NCBI GenBank assembly: GCA_020746875.1
Contig: JAGTJL010000019.1
Location: 434,001 to 498,000 of the forward strand
Length of the DNA: 64,000 nucleotides
Direction: 5' to 3'
Source of the DNA: Rhexocercosporidium sp. MPI-PUGE-AT-0058
Lineage: Eukaryota; Ascomycota; Leotiomycetes; Helotiales
The position numbers and the translations under genes were made by a program. A model generated the notes under the pieces. That model searched no databases. It worked only from the letters and a program-made list of their open reading frames with translations, and was not told where the DNA came from. Shown piece by piece: positions 53,098-63,255 of the stretch. Position 1 is the stretch's first letter. Every line of letters begins with the position of its first letter.

Positions 53098-54161
53098 GGG
53101 GAGCAGCCGGAGCCTGCCCAGACCGGATCGCAGTTATGTAGTGAGATATGTTGTACCTTGTGCCCCCACATTCGCGACTTCTAAGGGAACATAAAGGACC
53201 AGTGAAAGTAAGATTTGGTCGAGGCAGTGAGATGCATCGGTATCAAGGCGCGTAGTCGACACAGGGTCTGTTTGCTGACGTGCAATCTTTCGAAATCGGT
53301 AGTGAAAGTTTTGTGGTTGTGTCCTGCAGAAGTTTGGGCAAGACTGTCGATGAGCTCTATCGCTACGTAGGGGAGAGCCTTTAGTTAGCGCGGCGGTGCC
53401 TTTCCGCTAGCGTTCGAATCACAGCCTTCCCTTCCCTAGCTGAGAATCACAGCCTCGTCGTCAACACCACGTGCGAGTCAGGAACACAAACAAAATCGAT
53501 GTGATGGTCTTTCTAAAACGTTCATTTGTTGATTGATGGGGCTACCGGGTTTTTCTCATTCATTGGAATTCCCATTCCCCAATACAGCAGCCGCAGCCTC
53601 CTCCGCCTCAAGCACCCCTCACTCACTCTGGGACTCATCGTCTCAAGCCAGGACCACAACAACCTCCCCGTGGCCGTCACAATCTTCCACCTACACATCA
53701 CCTCTTCTGTCGACCTCACTGGGGAGGATCCGGAACGCGCTTACCGGCTGACTAGCAGGCGGGTGGGGATGGCGAGAGGGATATTTTAATGCTGGATCGG
53801 AGCTGAAGGTGGTATTCAAATCAATTCACATGTTGCCTATATTTGGGTGGGTACATGACCGATGTCGAAGGCGATGATTTCTTGGCCCCATTCCGATACC
53901 TCACTCTCACCCCCTCGGAGGCGGAGATTGAAAGTTGCTCATAATTAGGGAGACTATTGGAAGCACCTACCTCGCTTCAAAGCTCATGAGGTCCCAGACT
54001 TCGGCAACGTACATTGAACAGTACGATGTAAGTATCGATATAGAGGAAAGTATCGATATAGAGGAAAGCGGTAGGCGACTACAACCTCTAGGGGGCGCGA
54101 ACGATTCAATATATAACGTTGCACACTAGCGTCCCTGTGGCAACTGTGCTCAATATCCAGG
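53098..54161. other. Intergenic DNA with an 18-bp tandem duplication
   Basis: This is the UPF2 promoter side. It contains two perfect adjacent copies of AGTATCGATATAGAGGAA at 54031-54048 and 54049-54066. No intact gene is seen. Confidence 0.55.
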
Positions 54162-54650
54162 ATGTGGAAGGTTCTCAGATTCCGATTCGAAAATGAAGCT
54201 CCTATAAGCTGCGGCATGCACCTGAAAATCCTTGGGAAGAGGTTCCAAGACGATCGGCACGGACTAGACACTGAATCTTCAGCGAAAATCAGATCTACGT
54301 CTGCGAATATATTTGCCACTTGCAAGATCTTCGGATCTTCGTTCCAACATACTGGGTCCCTATTCACGGTAGGCTCTATACGGGTCTCTGTTCGCCTGTA
54401 CAATGTTGGTCTGTTCTGGTCCGTTGCCGGGCTGGAAGAGCGAATACGAAAATTGCCGCCTGGATGTATGTCTTTGGTTCAAAACGCCACTGATTTACTA
54501 ATTGTAGTATCCTTAGAAATATATAGGATCTGGTCATGTGTCACGGATATGGCCCCGCGCAATATCATCCTCGATAATTGGAGGGAATTATGGCTCATCG
54601 ATTGGAGTCAGGTTGGGGCTTGTCCTCCATAGTTCGAAAAAGGTATGATA
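54162..54650 (+). pseudogene. Remnant of an APH-type phosphotransferase gene
   Basis: An open frame of 156 codons ends in DMAPRNIILDNWRELWLIDW (from about 54546). This matches the catalytic Brenner-like loop and metal-binding DW motif of fungal aminoglycoside/choline phosphotransferase family proteins (pattern HxDxxPRNII...LWLIDW). The His expected two residues before the catalytic Asp is replaced by Val. The frame stops at TAG (54630-54632) right after CPP, where family members continue with an aromatic residue and FEK; FEK is indeed present after the stop. The preceding 120 residues do not resemble the family and no N-lobe is visible. I infer a decayed copy next to an AT-rich block. The functional group is plausible but short, so this is a moderate call. 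Confidence 0.5.
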
Positions 54651-55607
54651 GCTTGGACTTCTGTAATGAGAGCGTTCAGGTCTGTCAGAGTTGTTTGGGA
54701 TGGGTCTTGAAAATGCTGAATTTGTGCACGTGGCAGGTTTAAGCGAAACTCCAGGAAGTTCGAATTCTTGAGGAGAATAATCTGATGGTGATCAATGCTG
54801 TATGTGCAAGAAGAAGGGCTACTTTTAAGCTAGAGATCTCGTCCCTTTTATAGTTCAGAATTACCAGGTATAGCTCTTTTAGGATCACAGAAACTTAAAA
54901 GATAAGAGTAGCAAGATCTCCAATCACAACTCCTTTATAGACATAAAGTGGCTTGATTCACATTTTCTTCTACTGTACAGCAACTTATGTACCGGAATAT
55001 TCTTGGCAACACGCCCTCTCGATACCACACTGTGAAAATCTCTTTATCAGGAAAATAACCTCGATATATGAAGTTGGAATCAGTAACGCTATGAATCATC
55101 TCAATGTAGTTCTTTTGAATGTGGAAATACTTTATAGAAATCACGTTTTATAGTCTTTCAGGCACCATAGAAAGATAAACATTGGTATTGCTATTAAATT
55201 ACTTGAATATATTTTCAGCTTTTGCATTACTATACGTGCTTCTCTCACTGAAAATAATCGGTCTTGTTTTGAATTGTTAAAGACAAACTGGAAGGTCGGC
55301 TGAGGTGAAGGATTAGATACTGCAGTGATAGCATCTCGCTTAAACTGCAAAATAAATAAGCGACTCAACACAGAGTATGGCTTAAATTAGCTGGCGCCTT
55401 TTATCACAAATATAGAAATTGAATAATAAAGAATTTTTTTTATGTTTGTTGCTAGTTTAAGTTACGGGATAATGGAGCACAGAGTCAGGAGAAAAATTTA
55501 CTACGTTAGAGGGCTTACTTAATATTAAATAGTGTATATACAAACCTTCTTCTGAGCACCCCACCCCCGATATCCAAACACCTTCTACATGACAGACCAA
55601 CATTCTT
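54651..55607. other. AT-rich island
   Basis: About 900 nt visibly richer in A+T than the rest of the window, most strongly from 54780 to 55560. Many stop codons occur in all frames and there is no gene. This is compatible with mutated repeat DNA (RIP) or a decayed mobile element. I see no terminal repeats or transposase motifs. Confidence 0.5.
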
Positions 55608-56527
55608 TCAAAGGTAATTACACCTAAAGCTAACCATCCTCTTGTTGAAACTGGGGTTCAACCTGCTAAAATCATCATTGGTACCACCAGCACCCGTCTT
55701 GTCAACTCTAGCAAAAGAGCCTGAGCAGCCGGGGGCATCGAACATGTAGCACGCCTGACCGGCACCCCACCAGACAGATGAAGCTTGTCGAGCGAAGGAT
55801 TCCGGTGCTTCAATGCACTGGTCTCTGTCGGTTGGATCGATGACGAGTCGCATGCCTCTGAAGAAGGTCTCCGAGTAGAATGTTGCGAGGAATGGGAATG
55901 GGACGGATACCTAAGGACGTGGTGTTAGTTTTATAGTTTTTGTGAGATCAGCGGGAGGAGGGGAGTTGTAGGAAGCTTACAGTTTCGGTGGCAGTCTATT
56001 TGGAATCGTTAGCTACTGATCAAAACTTTTGGTTGCACTCGAGTGAGAACTTACGGCGACGGCAAGAGTGGTAGTTGTAGCAGTGAAACCAGCACAGCTG
56101 CAAGCACTGGAGTATCTGACCGTTCCAGAGCAGGGACTTGCGTAGGCAGGGACATTCGACGGGACGACGGTCACATCGGCGCCAGGAGCTTGACGCACTT
56201 GGTTCTGATGGGGAAAGACAGGGGCAGCAGTAGAAGTGACAGTCACAGTCCTGTAAGAAGAATCAGTTGAATGTAGGCCCGGACAAGTGGAAGAGTTACT
56301 CACACAGTTGCGGAGGCGGCACCTGCGGGTCCGACTGTTGCTTGCATAAAGCTCGAACAATCTGCTCTCCTGTCTACTATGGTCTGGGTCTGACCTTTCT
56401 GAGTGCCAGTCACGGCTCGGGCACAGTTGTCTGCATTGCACTTCGCGCGGACGAAGAGGTTGCTGGGATCTTGAGGAACTGCAGTCGCAATTGCTGCCAA
56501 AGACAGGACAAGGATTGAAGAAAGCAT
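55608..56527 (-). CDS. Small secreted cysteine-containing protein with a 15-nt microexon
   Basis: Four exons join to 245 aa: 56527-56304, 56250-56055, 55995-55981 (15 nt) and 55910-55608. A signal peptide (MLSSILVLSLAAIATA) precedes a mature part with ten cysteines: two close pairs near the start (CNADNC), three in SPCSGTVRYSSACSCAGF, and four in the C-terminal domain. The middle is Thr/Val/Ala-rich. The C-terminal domain (FLATFYSETFFRGMRLVIDP to DDFSRLNPSFNKRMVSFRC) vaguely resembles the repetitive layout of beta/gamma-crystallin-like secreted proteins. It is probably extracellular, a candidate effector or cell-wall protein. Each intron (53, 59, 70 nt) has a good GT donor, and those around the microexon have GCTAAC and ACTAAC branch points. 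I do not recognise a family; function unknown. It lies beside the AT-rich island. Confidence 0.82.
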
Positions 56528-59500
56528 GTCGGCTAATTGAACCTGAATTGAGAGAACTCGATTCTTATTGAACAAGAAGGTGTTGGGTAAAGGCTAGAAA
56601 GTTGGGAAAAGCTCTACTCTTTATAGAGCTATCTCGAACTATTCCTTGCAACTTAGCTGCAGTTGAACCCCATTCCTCCAGAGATCCCGCATGGCTTCGA
56701 ATTCAAACCGAGCTGAAATGATGCTCTTTGGTCGCCGGCAAATTATTCGATAGTAATAAGAGTAGATCTAGACCGCGGATACTGCATACAATAATTGCTA
56801 GCAAAAGCTGTACTGGGGTCAGCTACGCTTCAATCTGGGGTGGTGGCGTGTGGATCGGTACCCGAAAGTAGACAATTTAAGGTATTCAATCCACTTTTAC
56901 AGTGGGAAAGAAAAGCGCAGAGAACAAAGCTCCCGAGTACATTTCGTACTTCGAAGACATCTCGCATAGCTGCCCCAGGGGTACCAACAATCTCGCCAAG
57001 ATACAATTGATACATACGCCAGTCCAGTGATTAGAACTTCAAATTGCCTGGCGATGTCTTTAGACCACACAGGTCGAAAGTTCCGGCCACAAAAACCGAC
57101 GGCGTCCCTTGGTCAGGGGACAGCTACGATCTTGTTCTCCGAAAGAACGTTCTGCAGAAACTGTGGGGTGAACACGATGTAAGCGACATCAATATTGCGG
57201 CTGGCCCCCGCTTTGGGCGTTGAGGTTGAAGAGAGGCTTGCCTAGACTGCGCCTTTTCTGGTAATCTGCGTTTGAGACCTACATTGTTCGAATTGAGGAG
57301 ATAATTGGATGAATGAAGAGACATTAGCGTTGCCGAAATTTCGGGAGTGAAGAATTGAAGAGCAGGATTGGAAAGGCATGAAGAGACGCCCCCGCCCCCC
57401 CCCCCCGCCGTCGTGCAGAGTTAGTTTCGAGACTATAGCGCCCAAATTAGAAGATCTGGTCGACTGGAAGTTTCACAAGATCTATTCTTCAACTGCTTCT
57501 AATGCAGATGGAATATTGACGTCGCTGAAATGACGAAAGGAAGAATAGCCTTTTGTATTATGCTATTCGCTAAATTTTCCGTGAGCGCCATCCGTTTCGG
57601 ATGGCGCCGAATGAGACACCCCGCACGTCGACTCGAGCGCCACATGCCGAGAGTATTTCCATCAACCCAAAAAAGATCTTGGATCAGAAAGCCAACACAA
57701 ACAATCACTATTATTAGCAAGACCCAGCAGGTCATCCGCACCACTTCTTATAAGTCCCTGTACATAAGATCTCCGTGAGGATCACCAAATCCCACATCTT
57801 ACAAATCAATTTACCCCGAGGAGCTTCTGCCTTCCCTGCCTATACATTTTTCCACGTACGCTTTTTTACACCCATCACACCATTATATAGACCATTTCAT
57901 TATATCTAGGTATAGTACCACTATCTTCTCATATTCGTTTCCTATTCTCCTTCATTTCTTAGAAAGGGGCTGCATGCATCCAGTTAGCTTCACGGCTGTA
58001 TTCCACAACAGTCGACATATCAAGAAAGCAGTTACAGGAAATGCAATTCTCAAACTTAGATGTTCTCATTATTGCAACTTGTTTGTAATGACGGGATGTC
58101 GGAGCACCCAGTCTTTGCTTCAATTTTCCGCGACTTTGTCCCTTTCTCCATGCCACCTGGTGGATGCAGTGTATTCCATTTTGATATACGCGCCTTTCAG
58201 TTGTATTCATGCGCTGTACTGTCCACTAATTCTCGTCACATGAAGCCTTAAAAATTGCAGCATCCTTCTACTTGCCTTAAATTGACTTTGTCTTATTTAA
58301 CTTTGTTCTTGTACTCCTTTATATTTCATTCTCGTTTTAAAAATATATGCACATTTGAAAGTGCAAACCTTCAAGCTGATCTTTCATTTCCCGCTCGTCG
58401 AGCTGGCTTCGAGTCTAATAAAAAAGACGTAGAAGAAACTTGCTCGTCATGGCGTAAGCAACCCACTCTACTTATATGTTTTTTTCCTCGCAGAACTAAT
58501 AACCTGGGTCCATGGACAATCGGATATCACAATCTCCACACCTCCAGCTTGGGTTCTGAGCATCAAAAAACGATGCACCACCAGCAGAACGGGATCCTGA
58601 GCTTATCACACTGACCTTGTGGATATGATACCGTCGAGAGCTAGTCACCACTCTCTCCGTCTAGCAATTTCCTTTCCTCCAGATATACATTGCGATTTTT
58701 CGTCAAGTATATTTTAAGAATGTGCTCGCTGGGTCACGAGACCAGCCCGTTTGTTTTAGGCTATCAAATAGATAGTACTTAACTAATTGGGACCTACAAG
58801 TTTCTAAGGGATTCCATCATTCACACTAGATTCCACAAACGCGAATGTCTTGCTCGTTATCTTATGGTCCTGAGGCCGTGGGTGCAGCCGGACCACGGAT
58901 AGAAGTCGGATTAGTTGTGGCATAACATGTTGGAACCACGTGAATCCTGCTATGTTGTAGTATGACGAAAGAAACACTCTCGACTAAACTTTCGAAATGC
59001 TGAGGCATTAAACGGATAGTCATGCCGGTGGCAGAGCCTCAATGCTCAACGGTGTTTATTTGGAAGCACCGGTCAAGGGGCGGTGTTGGATTCGAGTGCC
59101 GAAAGGATCTCGTGTGTAATTGGAAACTGGTGAATGGGCATGAGAATTGAGAGATATATATGACGGCAGAAGTTTGACCTTGCTACTACCACGGTTTTAA
59201 ATCCGATAGCTAGTATTGTACTATACCTGCGTTCTCCACTCCGGCAATTGTCTGACAACCGTTTAGACATAAGACTAGTAAGAGTACTCAAGCATCTCCG
59301 GGTTCGGTCAGTGGACTCAGTGACAAATTTCGATTGCAGACCAACCAAGCAAGGGGGGGATATGGTCCAAGGTTCAGTTGATCGGGGGGTATTTTGTTAT
59401 TCTACGGGAGGACCAGGATCTCTTCTCGGGTATCGGGAGGCACGCTACGTGTTGGAAATATGTTTCTTTTGTGAGTTAACATTGCACAAGAACGGCTTAG

Positions 59501-59575
59501 TAGCGCGGATTCCTCACGCCTCTTAACGATACCCATCATGCTTCCTTCTGATGAGTGAACATATCAGTAAGTGGC
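56528..59575. other. Gene-free interval (3 kb)
   Basis: Only short frames are present on both strands. It includes a C12 homopolymer at 57395-57406 and an AT-rich segment around 57800-58350. It carries the promoter of the small secreted protein on its left side and DNA of unknown role on the right. I see nothing else. Confidence 0.5.
57395..57406. repeat. C12 homopolymer
   Basis: A run of twelve C residues inside a C/G-rich patch (57389-57411). Confidence 0.85.
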
Positions 59576-59578
59576 CAA

Positions 59579-60050
59579 AGATAAGGCTGCTTGCAGCTGC
59601 TTTAGCGAGCGCCGCCCGGAGAAGTTTGTATTTCACGACTGGATCACTGGTGGATATCCAGACCCGCGGGCCAATAAGCTTGTCCGGCCCACCTTTTCGT
59701 ACTGATAAGAAATCGACGACACCAGCTTGCCCGTTCCACCGCCAGATATCAAAGCCAGCAGATTCCCTTCTGCTGGAGATCCGCGGAAGTGGCTGTTACG
59801 ATGGAGACTTGCAAATCCCAGCATCCCGCATTCTGGAAGTCCCCAGACCCGTCAAAGCCCTCTCACGACAGCCCAGTTCCGCGCAGATAATTGTCACTAC
59901 CCACCACAGCGGGTTCTAGGTAGGTCATGTTGTAACCCGTCTTCACAATCGGTAGGATCTCAGCCCAGGTGGCAGGCTTTCCTTCTTTATCTGTTTCTTC
60001 GCCCAAATCTGAACTCTTCTTTTCCGTCTCCCGCCTCTATTTGGTTATCA
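59579..60050 (+). promoter_or_regulatory. niaD promoter: NIT4/NirA-type palindrome and five AreA/NIT2 GATA sites
   Basis: Upstream of the nitrate reductase ATG (60207) are five HGATAR sites: AGATAA at 59579-59584, TGATAA at 59703-59708, AGATAA at 59885-59890, and inverted copies at 59987-59992 (TTATCT) and 60045-60050 (TTATCA). The palindrome TCCGCGGA at 59780-59787 equals the Neurospora NIT4 site; the flanking bases differ from the Aspergillus CTCCGHGG form by one. AreA/NIT2 (nitrogen derepression) and NirA/NIT4 (nitrate induction) act together on niaD genes, so this region is the likely control region. Binding is inferred from sequence only. Confidence 0.72.
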
Positions 60051-60206
60051 ACTTTGGACACTACCTCGAGTTGGAACATTTTCCCTCTCCCTCTCTGTCT
60101 CTGACCTTCCACATTCAATGTGCTCAAGCCATTGGACATCATTCACCATTTCCTGACGGCACATCCACCTTTGATTTTAATCCATCTCTGTACATGCTTT
60201 CACATC

Positions 60207-63012
60207 ATGTCCATCAACATGGTTCCAACAGATATTCTTACGCCCCTCTCGACGGCCCCTCCCTCTCCAACACTATATCAAAAGAAGCCAGTTCGGAACT
60301 TATCAACCATATCTTTCAAGATCCCACCAACTCCACCCAAATCCGAACACAGTGGAAGTGAAGTCTCCGATGAATCGTCCCCCAGTTCAAGAAGAGCCAG
60401 TTCGGCAGTAGCACCTCGATATGCTCTCCCTCCACCCGCACAGCCACCAACAGAGATCCTCAAGGAAGATGTCAAGACTCCAGACAACCACGTCCCGAGA
60501 GATCCCAGACTTATCCGTCTCACCGGTATACATCCATTCAACGTCGAAGCGCCTCTCAGTGCTTTATACGATGAAGGATTCCTCACATCGCCTGAACTCT
60601 TCTATGTACGCAACCATGGAGCAGTACCGGAGGTTGATGATGCCTCGATACCAGACTGGGAGTTCTCGATAGAGGGACTGGTCAAGCATCCAATAACCAT
60701 GACTCTCAAGCAACTCATGGCGGAATACGAGCAGATTACCGTGCCAATTACCCTCGTCTGTGCTGGAAACCGAAGGAAAGAGCAGAACCAAGTTCGAAAG
60801 TCGAAAGGTTTTTCATGGGGAGCTGCTGGTGTTTCGACGGCCCTGTGGACGGGTGTTGCAATGGGAGAGCTGCTCAAGAGAGCGGTACCCTTGCGAGGAG
60901 CAAAGTACGTCTGCATGGAGGGTGCAGACAAACTTCCAAATGGGTACTACGGAACGTCGGTGAAGCTCAACTGGGCGATGGATCCAAACAGAGGGATCAT
61001 GGTAGCTCACAAGATGAACGGGGAGATGCTTCGACCAGATCACGGCAAGCCATTACGAGTTGTCGTTCCTGGTCAGATTGGAGGCCGAAGTGTGAAGTGG
61101 TTGAAGAGACTTATTGTCACTGCTGCTCCAAGTGATAACTGGTATCACATCTACGACAACCGAGTTCTCCCTACGATGATCAGCCCTGAGCAAAGTGCTA
61201 ACGAGCCGAAATGGTGGATGGATGAGCGATATGCCATCTATGATCTGAGCACGAACAGCGCCACAGCATATCCAGCCCACGATGAGAGACTGTCTCTGGT
61301 GGATGCTCCCGAGACATACAAAGTCCGTGGTTATGCATACGGAGGAGGTGGTCGAAGGGTCACGAGAGTTGAAGTGACATTAGACAAGGGGAAGTCTTGG
61401 GCACTTGCAGACATCAGATACCACGAAGATGACTACAGGGAGCAAGCTGACGAAGATGAGATGCTATTTGGTGGAAGATTGGATATGGGGTGGCGAGAAA
61501 CATGCTTCACGTGGTGTTTTTGGGAAATAGACTTGAAAGTCGATGACTTGAAACGTGCTGGTGATATTATGGTCAGAGGTATGGATGAGAGCATGAACGT
61601 ACAGCCTCGAGATATGTACTGGAGTGTTTTGGGAATGATGAACAACCCATGGTACAGGGTCGCCATTACCAAGGAAGGAGAATCTCTCCATTTCGAGCAC
61701 CCTACACAGCCAGCTCTGATGCCCGGAGGATGGATGGAGAAAGTGAAAGCCAGGGGTGGCAATCTTGCAAACGGTTTCTGGGGAGAGAGTATGGGAGGAG
61801 ACGAGGAAGCTGGTATCATTGAGCTGAAGAAGGAGATCAAAATGACCAAAGATGGGCTCGACAGGAGTATCACTATCGATGAGCTCCGCAAGCACGACGA
61901 AGATATAAATCCCTGGTTCGTAGTCGACGGTGAAGTGTACGATGGCACAGCCTTCCTCGAAGGGCATCCTGGTGGCGCAACTTCCATTATCGGTGCAGCA
62001 GGACAAGATGCCACTGATGAATTCATGGCAATCCGTACGTCCTCATCCTCGTCCCTATCCCCTTACACAAACGCCCAAACGTCCAACTGACCAAACCACA
62101 GACTCCGAAACCGCCAAAGAAATGATGCAACATTATCACATCGGCTCCCTCGACGAAGCCTCCCGCGCCATCCTCCTCGACGGCCCCGAAGAGATCCCCT
62201 CGGAAGCCACCACCCCCAGAGAGATCTTCCTCCAATCCAAAGTCTGGACCAAAGCGCTCCTTGCCGCCAAAAAGTCCATCTCATCCGACACTCGCATTTT
62301 CACATTCTCTCTCGAGCACGAGAACCAAACGATCGGCCTCCCAATTGGCCAACATCTCATGATGCGGCTCCGCGACCCGGTGACACGAGAGGCTATCATC
62401 CGCTCCTACACACCCATCTCAGAAGGCACCAACAAAGGGAAACTCGACGTCCTCGTTAAAGTATACTTCGACACCATCGAGCGCGCCGGCGGCAAGATGA
62501 CAAAAGCACTCGACGCGATCCCCATAGGCCACTTCGTAGATTTTAAAGGCCCGGTCGGGAAGTTCGAGTACCTGAAGAAGGGACACTGTACTATTGGCGG
62601 GAAGCCGCGGTTCGTGAAGAAGTTCATTATGATTTGCGCTGGGAGCGGGATTACGCCTATTTTCCAGGTATTGAGAGCGGTGTTGAAGGATCCTGAGGAT
62701 GAGACGAGGTGTCTTGTACTGGATGGGAATAGGCTTGAGGCTGATATTCTCTGCAAGGAGGAGATGGATGGGTTGGTTAGGGGGCAGCAGGAGAGGTGTA
62801 GGTTGCTTTATGCTTTGACGAAGCCGGACGAGAGTTGGAAGGGGTTGGTTGGGCGGATGGGGAAGGAGTTGTTGGAGAAGGAGGTCGGGCAGTGTCGGTC
62901 GACGGATGGGGATGAATTGGTCTTGATTTGTGGACCGGGTGCGTTGGAGAAGAGTGTGCATGGGTTCTTGAATGATATGGGGTGGAAGGATGAGGATTTG
63001 TTGTTCTTTTAG
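60207..63012 (+). CDS. niaD: Nitrate reductase (NADPH)
   Basis: Exons 60207-62034 and 62102-63012 give 912 aa. After a Ser/Pro-rich N-terminus, the molybdopterin domain begins with PRDPRLIRLTGIHPFNVEAP and has the molybdenum ligand Cys185 (LVCAGNRRKEQ). The Mo-co dimerisation domain follows (KVRGYAYGGGGRRVTRVEVT). The cytochrome b5 domain has heme ligands His587 (EGHPGG) and His622 (QHYHIGSL). The FAD domain contains RSYTPIS (about 710) and the NADPH domain contains CAGSGITP (about 788), ending in LLFF. It reduces nitrate to nitrite in the cytosol, the first step of nitrate assimilation. The 67-nt intron splits the cytochrome b5 domain in phase 1. An in-frame upstream extension has no ATG, so the start is the ATG at 60207 (a second Met is four residues later). 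No niiA or nitrate transporter gene lies in the window. Confidence 0.97.
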
Positions 63013-63255
63013 TCTGCTGCTGGGTTGAACATGCATGTGAAGCGACTTGTACATATTGATTTGGACCGACGGTAGTTATGAAACCACGAGTCTGTTGGCG
63101 TTGGTGTTACATACAGATCATTAGCTGAAATCCATAGATTTTGCAAACCACTCTATGTTGCAATACTTTCAACATCTGTCACATTGTTTGCACTGAACAG
63201 GGGTATCAATCGTGGACAACAAGTAGCAGATTGAATAAGCAGCATGATTTGGAGA
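63013..63255. terminator. Convergent 3' flanks of niaD and SRP68
   Basis: A 243-nt spacer between two convergent stop codons, carrying both 3' untranslated regions. No specific terminator signal can be singled out. Confidence 0.4.

Noticed and set aside
53400..53425. GTTCGAATC, resembling a tRNA B box
   Set aside because: No A box, no acceptor stem pairing and no cloverleaf around it.
60120..60206. Extended N-terminus of nitrate reductase
   Set aside because: The extension starts at GTG and contains no ATG before 60207; the sequence is not conserved-looking.
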